Assembly (NCBI GenBank): GCA_037952775.1
Contig: JBANAY010000004.1
Coordinates: forward strand, 7,626,001-7,690,000
Source: Clonostachys chloroleuca
Taxonomy: Eukaryota > Ascomycota > Sordariomycetes > Hypocreales > Bionectriaceae
DNA length: 64,000 nt
Reading direction: 5' to 3'
The notes beneath the pieces are model-generated. The model saw nothing but the letters and a program-made list of their open reading frames with translations, had not been told where the DNA came from and searched no databases. Shown in pieces: positions 23,849-35,959 of this stretch; positions within the stretch are counted from its first letter, which is position 1; every line of letters starts with the position of its first letter. The position numbers and the translations under genes are program-made.

Positions 23849-24474
23849 AGTGGTTGTGACGCGTGCTAAGACAATACGACTAGATGTGCTGCTATAGAGC
23901 CTTTTCTACAACCAACCCCTTAGAAGCGAGCAGTCCAATAATAATACAAGACTCAATCCAGAGCTTAAACCAGCCCCATAAGAAACACTGTGACCACTTT
24001 TTCCTAGCACACGCTCTCCAAATATGCGAATCATGATACCTATGCGAGGAGAGCCTAGTATCGCGATAGCTCTGCTGGGGTCCGTTGCTTGCAATGGAGG
24101 GATTTTACTGCAGGTATCTACATGTTATAGTCTGCGATTTGGGGGGCGGCTGTAGTCAGGCATATGATCGCAGCCAGCTTCAATCGCATCTCGAACAACA
24201 GGAAAGCCGACCGTAGCCGCTCCAGTCACTACGCTTCAATTTCCAAGGTCGCAGCTGCCGCTGTAGATAACTTCAATTTCCCTTTGTAAAATATGCCCTA
24301 TTGACATTCAAGCTGATCGGCTATGCCCCAACTTGCCTGATATCACCGGATGCCATAGCAAGCCGGTTGAGTGGCAGTGCTGCATCTTGGCTGGTTGATG
24401 GCGCGCAGGCCATGAAAGACCCACTCTCCAGTTTGTATGTACCTCTCGTGAAACCTTCTACGGGCGTCTACCTA
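23849..24474. other. Intergenic, kinase to transposon
   Basis: These 626 bases up to the left TA of the Tc1-type element hold no recognisable gene. Confidence 0.5.
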
Positions 24475-25747
24475 GGCAAGTGGGTTGAAAAAAACTTGGC
24501 ACACCAAAACGCGATTTTCCCCTCAACACACCCCCTTTGCAACACCCTCAATACCCGGAAATCAATTTAACACACCTAAAAACGCCCGTATTCTCGGCGT
24601 ATATAATTTTTTTTTTTTAAAGGCTAAAGGGCTTCCTTTTCATAAGACCGATGTATTTAACTTCTTCAAGGTCTCTCAGCGTAGCGGGCACCGGATCCTA
24701 GCTGCCGGGATTAGCCGTACGCGTCACAATAACCCTGACCTCAAGGAAATACGCGGCCGACCCCCAAAGCTCTCAGAAGCAGATCTTGATAAGCTTGAGC
24801 ATCTGTATAGGAGAGAGGGCTTCGAGGCTAAGGCTCTTCCTTGGACCGCTGCAGCTATTAAAGCCGGCATTAAAGAAGAGGTTACAAGTCAAACGATTAG
24901 TTGCCGGGCTACTAGCCGCGGCCTCTACAAACAGCTTGCTGCAGAGGTTACCTTTATCACAGCCGCACACTCAGACCTCCGGGTCAACTGGGCTATCGCT
25001 ACCCTCGAGGCTCGGCCCAAGCCCCTAGACTGGCACAACGTTATCTTCTCAGACGAGTACCACTTTGGCTATGGTGATAAGGGCCGCCGTTATATCGCAA
25101 GGAAAGATAGCACACAGTCAGAGCCTTCTAATATTCAAGAACAGCAGGAGCCTGAAGAGGGGGATAAGAAGCGGCTTCACGGTTGGCAGGTATTGGCTAC
25201 AACTTCAAGAGTGATCTCATCTGGTACAACAGCGGCAACAGCAACAGCAAGATAACCCAAGCCTGCTATAAGGAACAGATTCTCGAGCCCTACGTATTGA
25301 AGTGGCTGACGGAAGGCTGTTCCTTCGTCTTAGAGAAAGACAACGATAGCGGTCACGGGACGGGCCAATCCAACCCTGTACGGGTGTGGAAGGAGAATGA
25401 GAGCTATTTTAACTGCCCTCGTAGCCCAGACCTCTCGCCGATAGAGAACGCCTGGGCTGTACTAAAGCAGTATTTACAGCGATTTCCTCACTAGGATCTA
25501 GAAACCCTCTGTAACCTTGCTGACGAGGGCTAGGAGCGGCTAGAGATAGAGACAATCAATAGATGGGTTGCATCTATGCCTCAACGGCTACGGGATATTA
25601 TTAGAATGGAAGGGAAAATAACCAATTGGTAGATACAGCTATTAGCTGTCTGAATTAATTAGTAATTTAGCTGTGTGTTGCGACAAGAGGTGTGTGTGGG
25701 GGCGATACGAGTTTTGGTGTGCCATGTTTTTTATTCAACCCACTTGC
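24475..25747 (+). mobile_element. Tc1/mariner-type DNA transposon, decayed
   Basis: About 1273 bp bounded by imperfect inverted repeats of about 37 bp. The left end reads GGCAAGTGGGTTGAA and, further in, GGCACACCAAAAC; the right end is its inverse with one G fewer and small differences in the A-run. TA dinucleotides at 24473-24474 and 25748-25749 fit the expected duplication. It carries one transposase with a frameshift and in-frame TAGs. Confidence 0.85.
24548..25632 (+). pseudogene. Tc1/mariner-type DDE transposase, frameshifted
   Basis: An N-terminal HTH region (ARILGVYNF.., then KVSQRSGHRIL) is followed by GRPPKLSEADL and a DDE domain: WHNVIFSDEYHFG holds the first Asp, LEKDNDSGHGTG the second, and PDLSPIENAW the Glu. 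The frame breaks at about 25185, where GG should be GGG to keep TGG GCA GGT ATT GGC in phase. Two in-frame TAGs follow at 25492 and 25531 before the natural end at 25632. No clear ATG starts the frame, so 24548 is only the approximate beginning of recognisable sequence. Confidence 0.8.
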
Positions 25748-25749
25748 TA

Positions 25750-26397
25750 GGTACCCAATGAGGGCATACATAAAACTCCGGGAGCGAAAGCGTCGAAGAA
25801 GGCAAGTAAAATCATCGCCCAGAAAGGAGGCTGGTTTCTACACCTCATACCTATAATAGGTACATACACATGCATAAGGTATACTTTCTCATAAGATAAC
25901 TGGAGCACAATAGGATCTATTATCGCGCAACCCCCGCTTCAACCCGCCCTACTGCTCTTACCCGCTACCAATTGCTACCTACTACCTAGCGATGATGGTG
26001 TGTAGGCGTGGACTTGGCTTTACTAATATCCGGCAAAGGGCATGCATCAACTGTACGGAGCACATATGTACCTCGCATATGCACCAGGGGTCGAGGGCAA
26101 GACTAGGGTCCCCCGGGAATCCTCGTGTCAAACGAACGTGCGCGATACCAATATCTACATTGCAAACACAGTAATACTATAATTACAGTCTTTAGAAAGT
26201 GTATTTCCACATCCGTATGAGAGAATCCACCGACACCCTTCCCCCCGGTTCCAAGGATTAATTAAGTTCTAGGTATCTGAGGGGTTTTCATCTGGCTATT
26301 TATTCTCTGCTTTTATCTTTGAGGATAAGAGTATATAAACACTTCGCCCCTGTGCTAGTTCTGTGTGACAACGAGGTATGCTTCAAATGACATCAAC
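25750..26397. other. Intergenic, transposon to retropepsin-like gene
   Basis: A stretch of 648 bases without a gene. A TATA-like stretch (gagtatataaac) at about 26330 lies some 65 bases before the next ATG. Confidence 0.45.
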
Positions 26398-27054
26398 ATG
26401 GCTGCTCACCACAATCACAAGCTGCTGCCTGGCCAGATGAAGGCTCTTGATGAGGCCATTCGGGTGGCTTGCGAAACCCATGGACCCTTCGAGAATGACG
26501 AGGCCATGGTACAATATTTCAAACCTCTTCTTGCGGCCCAAAATAAACTCCTTCGGCAGGAGCTTCACATAAGACACGCCCACAACAATAGCAAAGCCAA
26601 GATCACAACCACGACACACGCACCTCCTACAGTGCTACTACCACATGCCTCTCACGGCGGGCAGCCCACCACAATCGGACCCAAGGAGTCCAACGATCCC
26701 ACCATCAGTTTAGATGTAAGCATCAATTTCTACTTTCCTGCAGCCGGGTTGTATGTGTGTCCCGCGCGCTAGTATATTGCTAACCGCTCCACCGTCTCGT
26801 GACAGCAAGCTACACGGCAATGTATTAGCATTCAGCTACTTGGAAGCACAGATTGGCATGGAGTGTGCGCACTGAATTGCCAGCTGATCCGCAGCTTTAT
26901 TTCCGTCGAAGCTATGCGACGGTTTGGCCTCCCTGTGGAGAGCGGCGGCCAATACGAGTGTGCTTGGAAATCCGACGACGGTGTGGTTCGGGTTGGTATT
27001 TTTCAAGCTGTATCGGGACTTGACGCCGACGTCGCGTTGGGACTCAACTGGTAA
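26398..27054 (+). CDS. Small protein with retropepsin-like C-terminal domain, 2 exons
   Basis: Exons 26398-26715 and 26806-27054 (GTAAGC..ACAG) give 188 residues. The N-terminal half is helical and charged (PGQMKALDEAIRVACETHG). A His/Thr-rich linker follows. Residues about 108-188 look like a retropepsin fold: QCISIQLLGS, then LIRSFISVEAMRRFGLPV where a protease has DSGA..SFIS, and the final DADVALGLNW where proteases have DVVLGMDW. The catalytic Asp-Ser/Thr-Gly is absent, so peptidase activity is unlikely. The same degenerate module seems to end the kinase 2.5 kb upstream. Function unknown. The similarity is my reading of pattern, not an alignment. Confidence 0.65.
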
Positions 27055-27800
27055 GAGGGCTGTCCGGCACCTGCACCTGCAGCCGCGATGAGCATCTACA
27101 TACTCCCCAGGCAGCCCATCAACCGGATTCAATACAACAGGTCAACGCAGCAAACCAAGCAGTCAGCCCTCGATCGATAACCACCCCGCCCAACCGGAAA
27201 GTCATGATAGCTGCGGCAACATCAGACGTCAAAAGCAAAGAAGCAAAGACACCAACTTGTGCCCATTGGCATGGGGCCGTACGGAGGACACGTCCTTTGG
27301 CCCATCCTAGCGTGCCTTGCAAAGGGCGCCGCGATCTCGGGAACCGTTGGCACGAACATCGGTGGAATACGGCACACATCATACCCACTCGCCCCGGACG
27401 ACCGGTAACACAACGGGCCAAAATAGACCATCATACATAGAGATACATTTCAATTTTTTTTTCATATTGATTCTACGTTTCGACATTTCTCATTCATTTT
27501 CCAATAAAGCCCACACAAGCTCAACAATATCATGACATAACAAGTCAGCTCAATGTGATGACATCAAATCATGTTTCTGATAACCCGAAATCTTCTATTG
27601 GGATAACGGCAGCTTCGGTGACTCGATAACTTCATTCAAAAGGAATTTCTTTCTGGAGAGGTAAAAAGTTAGAGTAAAAGAGCATCTGTTGCGAGAAAAT
27701 ACACGAAGTCAACTTGTCATCGTGTTGCAACAAATCTATGAATTTACACATCATTCGAATTTTTAAACTTATAGTAGGGTTGATGACAGTGGTTTACATG
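27055..27800. other. Intergenic between convergent genes
   Basis: A stretch of 746 bases. Short frames only, including a T-rich part around 27440-27480. No gene recognised. Confidence 0.5.
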
Positions 27801-29346
27801 TTATCTGATGTTTGTTGGTGGCTTGCGACCCTGAATGGCTTGCTCAACACGATACGCCAGATTAAGCAATTCCTGGTCTTTGAGAGGCAGGGACAAGAGC
27901 TCCAGCCCAACAGGCAGACCGTTGGAAGTGAATCCAGCAGGTACAGATATAGCAGGCCACCGCAAGTTACTCGCGATGGCGAAGTTAGCAGGGACTGCCA
28001 ACCGCATCTTGGCATCAATGTCGGTTGACACCGGTGAAGGTATCTTTGCCTCTGGAAAAGCGAATGCAGAAACCTTGTGCTTGATCATCAGACTAGATAG
28101 AACGGCGTCGAACTCTACCCGTGTATCCAGCTGCTTTCCATATTCTCCAGACTCATACAGAGACGCAGCCACGCGGGGGAGAGCATAAGCTACCAACACG
28201 TTCTCCTTTGGAAGCTGGCCATTGGCAAGTAAGGAGCTAAAGTCAACACCAAAGTTTTCTTTGATGAATCCCTCCAGGTCGATTCGGCTTCTTGTTAGCA
28301 AGACGCTAGACCCGGCGATGTAGTTTGCCAAATTGGGTACTTCAATGTCGACCAGTGTGACACCAGAGTTGGAGAGAGTGTCTAGCGCGGCCTGAATGAC
28401 TTCGTTGACCTGTCTTTGCTCAGGTATTGCATCATCGCCGAACATGGCGCGGATAATGCCGACTCTCTGTGGAGAACTAGCATCAAACTGAGAGGCAAAG
28501 CTCCCCCGCGCGGCATGTCCAGCGCTCGGGCATGGATAGCCGTAACGCTGTCATTCTCATCATAGCCAGAAACTGCATCTAGCAATAGTGCCAGGTCGGT
28601 TACAGTCCTCGCCATTGGCCCAACAGTTGACTGTCCGTGGACTGCACGCAAACCCCCATAGCCGCTGATAAGCCCGGCCGTAGGCCTGAAGCCGACGAGA
28701 GAACAAAAGGCTGCTGGGACACGGCTGGAACCGCCAGTGTCGCTTCCCAGCCCCACAACAGCTAGATTTGCTGCCAGAGCTGTCGCTGTTCCGCCGCTGG
28801 AACCGCCCGGATCCCTTGTAATGTCGTAAGGATTGCGTGTCGTGCCGGAGAGGGAGGAGTTGGAAAACCAGTCAGTTCCCCAGTCTGTGGATGTATCTTG
28901 AATTAGAACAAAGCGACATAGTGTTAAGATCAACAAGACGACTCACCAGGCATTGTGGTTTTGGCCAGGATGATGGCCCCGGCAGACTTGAGTTTAGCTA
29001 CAGCAGTAGCATCCTCGTCCGGAATATAGTCCTTGGCAACAATAGAGCCATAGGTGTTGGGCATTCCTTTTGTCTTTAGATGGTCCTTGACGACGACTGG
29101 AATCCCGTGCAGAGGTCCGACGAAGCGCCCATCCTTGGCGAAAGAGACATCCAGTCGTTTCGCCTCCTCGAGCGCTGCACCATTGATGGCCAAGGTAGAA
29201 TTGAGTTTGGGTCCATCGTCAGCCTTGTCGATTTTCTGGATGCGATCAAGAAAAGCGGCTGTCAGGGCTTCAGCAGTGACGCGGCCGTCTTTGTAGGCCG
29301 CGTGGATCTGGCCGATGGTGATTTCTTCCAGTTGAATGCTCGCCAT
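27801..29346 (-). CDS. Amidase signature-family hydrolase, one frameshift
   Basis: Exons 29346-28947 and 28896-27801 (GTGAGT..CAAG) sum to 1496 bases, one short of 499 codons. Catalytic marks of the amidase signature family are all present: Lys87 in GIPVVVKDH, the cis-Ser in GGSSGGT (about 164-170) and the nucleophile in GSDTGGSSR (about Ser190). The frame breaks at a run of five C (28503-28507); with six C the two halves join at MPRGGSFASQF. Everything else is intact to the stop, and the expected length is about 498 residues. Such fungal enzymes hydrolyse amides or acylated amines; the substrate is unknown. Either an assembly error or a very recent pseudogene. Confidence 0.88.
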
Positions 29347-29781
29347 TGTGTGTTGAAATTGATGTTCAGTAATTAAATCTGTCAATAGAACTATCAAGAG
29401 AATGCGCGGGGTATTTATTTATAAAGGAGAAAAAGTGCAATTGATTTTCCGAAAAGGCATGATTCTCCGACTGCAACACAAATCGGCCGAACGAGTCGGG
29501 GTCGGACTCACTCATGCGTGTTTCAGCGGCAGAAACACGCGGACGACGCTGTGCCACAAGCTTACTCTAACACTTCCGGAAGCACCGGGTCATTGCGGCG
29601 TTTGGCGGGCGCGCTTGATGTTGAGATGACCGTATTCAGTGATGAGCCTTGGCGAGTCTGGAGTTTAGACAGAGTGTCATTCTGGTTCTCATCAGGATCA
29701 ATGGCCTCCATATGATAGAGCTTGCTAGGATGGTCTATTGCAAAGAAGGGAGAGGTTAAAAGTGGTATTGTTTTAATTCAC
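29347..29781. other. Intergenic, amidase promoter side
   Basis: These 435 bases hold the amidase promoter and the 3' side of the HET gene. A TATA-like AT patch (tatttatttataaag) lies at about 29410. No ORF of note. Confidence 0.45.
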
Positions 29782-31914
29782 CTAGACGATCGTGATCTCT
29801 TGCTCTGGTGGTAGACTATGGAAAAACATGAGAGCATGCTCCTTCTTCGTTCCCGCAAACGTCCATACACCGCACCGAAGATATGTCCCATCACTCAGCC
29901 GAGATAGGGCCAGTCCGCTAAACCAATATGTGTCTGCTGTACCCCATGTCCCCGAGATAGGGAAGCAGAAGACTTCTCCAGAAACATCCTTCTTCGTATC
30001 AAACAAGACTGTTCCACAATGATCTTCACCAGCGTAATCCACCGACTGTTCTAGATAACTTACAACTGCGTGCAGCGTCTCTCCATCCTCGTTTTCGGGA
30101 TGAGTTCTCATCTTGGCAAGAACCAGCTTCCCTCTCAGAGTAATTACACCGCCTAGCAGACCCTCGGCAGACAAGCTCATGCCCACGCTTATAAATTCAC
30201 AGAAAAGCCCAGTGTTAGCATCTGTTGGACATCTAACGTGAAAGTCAATAACACCATCCACCGATGCCCAGCTCCACGACGGCACCTGAGACACTGCTGG
30301 TCTCATTCCCGCACCGGATACACTCCATACCAATCCCTTAGAAAGCATCAGCCTCCACATTCCCGCGAGATATGATGTGTCGTTGCACCCCTGCACTTGT
30401 AACAAACGCTTCATATTCTCTGCCACAAACTGGATATTCTGTAGCTTCTCGACTGATGATGTCACAGCACAGCGTGAATATTCACGTAGGAGGTGGAACC
30501 ACCGCGTAAAGATTTGATCAACATAGTTGCTCTTGACCGGAAACTGCACGCCCATGAGGGGTTTCCAATTGTCATTGAAGGAGGAATTATCATCGGCCAT
30601 CTCTCCCTCACGGCCCATAGAAAGCCCCGTGGGAGCAGGCCAACCACCAAGGTTGACTTCGTCGCATATAGAGCCATAGCATTCCCAGTAGACAAGCCGT
30701 TGACCGAAATGAATCATCCGTGGTGAGAGAAGGCGTTGTCGGAAAATTTGTGCATTGGTAGATGCTGGCTCTTTATGAAATGCATCAGCACCAACCAACT
30801 CTCTATCTGTCTCCAGAATATATGAAGTCGCCTCAAGACCACCGAATGGAAGCTTGAGTATGGTAGGCATCATGAGATCTGGATCACGTCCGGTAAAGAG
30901 TCCAGAATATGGATCTGTAGAATCCGCAGCGCAAATACCAAGAAGCGCTCGAGAGAATATACGACTGGTTTCATTTGCGTTCAAAAGTTGGTCAGATTGA
31001 TCATCTTGCAGAACACAGAGCTGGTCAATCCAAAGGTAGGAGAGACCCAGTCTATCCACTATGGTAAATGCATCCCGATAGGCCAAGGGAAGAGCTGATA
31101 GAGGTTGCGGTTCAGACAGGGAGGCTAATGTCGACTCCGTGAGCCGGAAGTTGCTGGGAATAAAAGAATGTGACAAAGTGACATATTGAGCCCCTGGTGT
31201 AATGACACTTCCATCTATTATATGGAATGTACTAGTAGGCTTCTCTAGCCGAAGCAGACGAGGTGGAAGGTAGCTTGTTGGTTGGTTGCAGCGCTCATGA
31301 TCGTCAAGGCAATCGTGAAGCCAATTGTGTATCACCTCCCAAGTGGCCTCATCTCCAGTAGAGGTACCGAGGATGAGGCTGAGACTTTTATCTGTTATCA
31401 CTTACATTTAGTACAAACCGTATGCGTGAGGATTCACATTGAACTCACCATCATACTGACATAGGTTGATGCCCCCGTATTTGTCACCGACTGCCAAATT
31501 TACCGAAGGTATGTCATCTATTGATGCAAATTTGAAAAGGGAATAATACCCCAGTTCAATGGCTTTGGGGTGAGCTTCCTGCTCTTCCTTAAACATACAA
31601 CATAGGGAACAGTCATCTCGCACTGACTTCTGGAAGGACTCAGAAGTCGCATGATGCCCAAACATGAAGTTATCTGGGCGGCTGAAGTCACCATCATCCA
31701 ACCCAAGAGGCTCCGGGAAGATAGGACCGAAATATTCGTCAACTCGGCAGACCTTTCTGGTATTAGGTGTATCCCAGATGCCTTGGAGGACCTCACGGCA
31801 CACTTTGCAAAGCATGGCGGAGATTTGCTCCTCAGAAGTCGTGTGATATTGCGGAATGAAGGCCATGCAAATATGGTTTGGACCAAACGAGGAAGAAGGT
31901 GAAGGAGATGGCAT
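29782..31914 (-). CDS. HET-domain (heterokaryon incompatibility-type) protein, 2 exons
   Basis: Exons 31914-31449 and 31400-29782 total 2085 bases, 694 residues. The start is ATG 31914; a second ATG at 31866 is possible. The HET core lies at about residues 210-350: YVTLSHSF (canonically YVALSHCWG), then LPLAYRDAFTIVDRLGLSYLWIDQLCVLQDD. The SHS and IDQ variants replace the usual SHCWG and IDSLC. A Cys-containing N-terminal region (CKVCREVL, DDCSLCCMF) precedes it, as in many fungal HET proteins. The C-terminal 300 residues include the frequent PSWSWASVDG motif. HET proteins act in non-self recognition or related signalling in the cytosol. The acceptor may also be nine bases further downstream without a frame change. 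Confidence 0.9.
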
Positions 31915-33086
31915 TTGAAGATGTCGAGCCACTAACGGCAGAATTACTTATGATTTCATACAAACTTATAGGGGAGTATTTGCCAGCCTTTTTGGCAATA
32001 GACTTTTCTATAAAATACGCTGCATACGAATACCATGAACGATACTAACTGGGAATCTTGAGCCCACGTATTTTTCGTGCTACCTACCCCTGCAACCATA
32101 GTACGATTATCTGCACCGCGTAATTCGTATTTGGCCTAAATTTGCCCCCTGTAAGATATCTCTGCATTCCGTCTCCACTTGGATGTAACGGAGCTGCTCT
32201 GTCTCACATGCCCATCAGTTGGTCAGCAGGTAATTTCCGAACTCTCAAGCCTCTTGCTCGGAATTGCAACCAACGAGTAGCACGACGTGGCATGGACTGC
32301 AGTCGTGACGTGTTGGATGTGACAATACTACGGAAATGTCATGCCTTACGGTGCAATATTAGATTCTGAATATATCACCAAGTGTCGTCTACACCGTGTG
32401 GCCGAACTACCCTAGACTATAGCAACAACCCTCTATTATCCCAATGTACAGTCTCAGCCAGATGATGAATTTCACGGTCGAGAAAAGAAGAGAGGATAAA
32501 GTAGATTGCGAGATTAATGTGAGCGTTTATTGTAGTTGACCACCTTAATGTCGAATATGCCACTTTCAATTCATTTCCAAAGTTGCTTACCATTTGAGGT
32601 ATGCAAACGACTACATAGTCAATGTAAGTATAATATGCCTAATCTAGCTTAGGGGTGGCAGAAACTGCATAAGATCAAGTGATTCGGACACGTATAACGA
32701 GATAGGTAGATTAGAGAGCTTACACTCAGTCTGAGCACCTGGATATGTACTTCGTACCATCCATGTACATACCTATGAAGCCGCTCTTGCCAGCTAATAA
32801 AAAATAGCCTTACTCAGCATTGAATCACCCAATCACAATGGCCTTATGTGACAACCACTAAACCAATAAACATGGCAGGTACATAGCGCAAAGGATTATT
32901 AGATAATCCCCGCGACAACCCCTCATGTCATGTTGTCAAACTCCAACGGCGACTGAACGACCCTTCACTCGACTCCATGAACAAGGGTCCTACCTCACTG
33001 TAGTGCTCAGGTTCAGCCACACCAAGTTCACATCACTCTATGCCGGCCCTTCACAGCCTCAAAAACCCACTATAAAGTTTCCAAAA
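31915..33086. promoter_or_regulatory. Divergent intergenic region, HET / F-box
   Basis: AT-rich DNA of about 1.17 kb with both promoters. An open frame runs from ATG 32925 into the F-box gene, but its 54 codons look like leader sequence. Nothing else was recognised. Confidence 0.45.
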
Positions 33087-34952
33087 ATGGACTCATCTAT
33101 CGTTGCCTCTGGGACCCAAAGTGTCCTTGCAGAGGATTATAATATGCTATTAGAGGTCAACAAGAGACTTCGACAAATTCAAGCCGGCATCTACCGTGCG
33201 TCTTTGAAGTGGATATTGCTTGCGGGCAGCTTGGAAACCTCTGATCGCCCTGAATACTGGGCCGACCCGTCCGGGCGCGATACTTGGAGTGTACCACCAG
33301 AGATGAAAGGATGGGATTTTGGGATTCGCACCGACGACCTTGTCGGCTCAAGGGAAATTGTACGGAAAGTGCTCAAGGCTCTAGGCGACCTTAAAAAGAA
33401 CCTTGAAGACATCCAGCACCGGCTCAGGCTGGATATCAACAAGCTATCCCGACCAGGCCTACGATCATACAATATATTAGATATGCCAGAGGAAATTCTT
33501 TATTGTGTATTTGAGTTTGTCGAAGGCTTCCTGCGGGACTTTCCCGAGTTCGAGTGTGGTGCAACCAGAGACATAAAAAACTGTCGACTCACCTGCCAGG
33601 CGTTTAATCGCGTCAGTGAACGGTTCTTCCTTCGTTCCGTGTCCGTGGACTTGAATGCTTCGTCGCTTTCGAGGTTCAATGACATATCCAACCACCCAAC
33701 CATCAGCAAGACTATACACTCCATTCGAGCCATCCTCCACTTTTATGACACTACCCTTGGCGACAGTCTACAAGATTTCATTCTTTACAATGCTGACGCA
33801 CTTTACGATCAAGCGGAAACACTTGAGTTGATGGCACCGTGGGAACTTCGAGAAACTATTTCTAAGGAAACTGGCATGAAAGTGGTGGAAGCACTGAAAG
33901 AAGCTTCGGCATGCTGGGAGCGGATTGCTTGGGATACACAAGCACAATCTCTTGACGACCATGACCGCACCCACCTCGAGCTACTCAAGACAACTCATCA
34001 AAGATATCAGAGCCTGTGTGCTTATCAAGAAGAAATGTTGGAAAGTGGAGGATTTTTGCAAGCAGTAGCTGCGGGAGTATCGAGGATGCCTTGTGCAAAG
34101 ACAGTGTTCTTCCTCGACTGGGACTTTGCAACTTCGACTCGTATTTCATTCTTTGATTCGCAGGACATTAATGGATCAATCTACGAGTATATGCTCCAGC
34201 CAATACATTATAGCACGGCCATGAAGTATGGTTTCACGCCGAGGCTCTGCGACATGATAACCAAGCTTCCGGTAGCAGTCCATTATGCTGGGGCATGGTT
34301 CGAAAGAATTGATATCAAGTTGTCGCAAGTGGAATCTCCTTCAGATTTGATGCCAAGCCCCGAGCTGCGGCAGCAGCTTCCATTGGCCATGCAGCGACTG
34401 CGCAAGTTCACTATCAGGTGTCAAGACAACATCAATGGAGAGTTAGGTCAAGATGCCCTTTACGACATGTTTGGATCTTGTTTGGATACCGGGAGTCTCC
34501 GAGAGATTTCCATCGATATGTCGCAGACAAGAGAGCTAGACAAGCTGGGCGTCGGGAGAATCATCACATCACGACACTGGCAGAATCTATCATATCTGTT
34601 TTTGCGTGATGTCGCATTTCATTTTTCGGATCTTCAACTCTTCGTCAGCAGGGCCCCCAAGTCTTTTTTGTATTTCTCAGTGGAAAGCGTCTATCTGCTG
34701 AGTGGAACGTGGGCCGAGGTTCTGGATACCTTGCGAGAGAAGCCTCTCATTGACCGGGTGCAGCTAGAGAAGCCTTTGGGCGCCGAGTGCGACGACATGT
34801 CAGCTCAAGAGCTGAAGAGAATATTTGACAGAGAGGACATTTTTCTCCGTAGCCAAGCAGAGCGATACATTGCACGGTTCACCCCTTACAATCCTTTGAG
34901 AGACCAGGAGAGGTTAGATCATGATGCTGTCGACGTGGAATCGGAGGATTAA
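33087..34952 (+). CDS. F-box-like protein
   Basis: An intron-less ORF. I chose ATG 33087 (621 residues, good Kozak context with A at -3 and G at +4) over ATG 32925, which would add 54 residues of unusual composition. The N-terminus is helical (LLEVNKRLRQIQAGIY and LGDLKKNLEDIQHRLRLDINKL). The F-box-like motif NILDMPEEILYCVFEFVEG lies at about residue 131, followed by CRLTCQAFNRVSERFFLRSVSV. The remaining 420 residues have a loose leucine-rich pattern without clear repeats. F-box proteins recruit targets to SCF ubiquitin ligases; the target is unknown. Many fungal genomes carry lineage-specific sets of such proteins. Confidence 0.82.
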   Translation: MDSSIVASGTQSVLAEDYNMLLEVNKRLRQIQAGIYRASLKWILLAGSLETSDRPEYWADPSGRDTWSVPPEMKGWDFGIRTDDLVGSREIVRKVLKALGDLKKNLEDIQHRLRLDINKLSRPGLRSYNILDMPEEILYCVFEFVEGFLRDFPEFECGATRDIKNCRLTCQAFNRVSERFFLRSVSVDLNASSLSRFNDISNHPTISKTIHSIRAILHFYDTTLGDSLQDFILYNADALYDQAETLELMAPWELRETISKETGMKVVEALKEASACWERIAWDTQAQSLDDHDRTHLELLKTTHQRYQSLCAYQEEMLESGGFLQAVAAGVSRMPCAKTVFFLDWDFATSTRISFFDSQDINGSIYEYMLQPIHYSTAMKYGFTPRLCDMITKLPVAVHYAGAWFERIDIKLSQVESPSDLMPSPELRQQLPLAMQRLRKFTIRCQDNINGELGQDALYDMFGSCLDTGSLREISIDMSQTRELDKLGVGRIITSRHWQNLSYLFLRDVAFHFSDLQLFVSRAPKSFLYFSVESVYLLSGTWAEVLDTLREKPLIDRVQLEKPLGAECDDMSAQELKRIFDREDIFLRSQAERYIARFTPYNPLRDQERLDHDAVDVESED

Positions 34953-35959
34953 TGGGGGCTGAAATGTAATGCTGCCGAAGCAGGATGATGTCCGAGTTCT
35001 ACACATCCTTGAGGTACGGGTTTAAACTACCGGTGGCAATGTTCCTGCTGCATGAAATTCGGGGGCAAAGTGCAACCAGGTCATCCGTGAATGACCCAAT
35101 AATCACATTGAGAAAAATCTTCTGGAAGCTAATGCTTTTTCTTCTGCTAGGAATGTGGATAATTCCTCGGGGTCCCATGGGCTGTGTTGAGACTCATGCG
35201 CACTCAGTCCACTAGCGTTATCCAGTCGGAGATTTCCAGAGGTTTCTGGTAAAAGAAACAAAAGAACATCAAAAAATCTTAGGAATATACATTATTATGC
35301 TTGATAAAAGGTACCTATACATCTAAGATTCACCTTGCCAGCTCAACCTAGAAGTCTTGACGCAGCCCAAGGGGTTGGACATAGGTCTCAGTGTAGTGTG
35401 ATGCCGGGAGAAGGTTCTCGAGCAATTCGATGGGTATGGAGTTTTACGATGGTTCGAAGCTTCTTACGCATTTTCATTCTTTCTTCAATAGGCTGACAAC
35501 TTATGCCTCCCTTTCCACAAGTTTGAAGGAAAAGGGTGTACGTATGACACGTCTGGATCACAGCATACCTGGGCTCCCTTGTGTCTTAAACATCAGAAAC
35601 AGTGGCCTGACGCTCCTTCTATCTCTTATGACCTAGCTGGTCGAGATCGTAGGATAATGCCACATGAAGAGAAAGTGAACAACTGAGAAATGCAACATAA
35701 GAACTTCCGTCTATGCTGAGATTAGACATGCCGTTCTTCTGACGATTTTGGCCAGATCTGGTAGAAATGGGTTCTGGCGGTTTCAAAGGTTACGGAAGCT
35801 GAAAGAAGCCAGCCTAGATGTACGGCATGTATATAATGGCCCAAAACCTCCCGTCCGAGTGATCATGTTGCATTCACTCAAGGCAAATATTAATCAAATC
35901 AGGGGAGAAAACCCTCACATTCATCTCAAGAAAATTCAGCTCAAACACATTGAATCAAA
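34953..35959. other. Intergenic, upstream of small secreted protein
   Basis: A stretch of 1007 bases. Frames of up to 91 codons occur but none is convincing. The last 100 bases are the leader of the secreted protein gene. Confidence 0.45.

Noticed and set aside
32925..33086. A 54-residue N-terminal extension of the F-box-like protein
   Set aside because: The composition looks non-coding, and ATG 33087 has a better start context.
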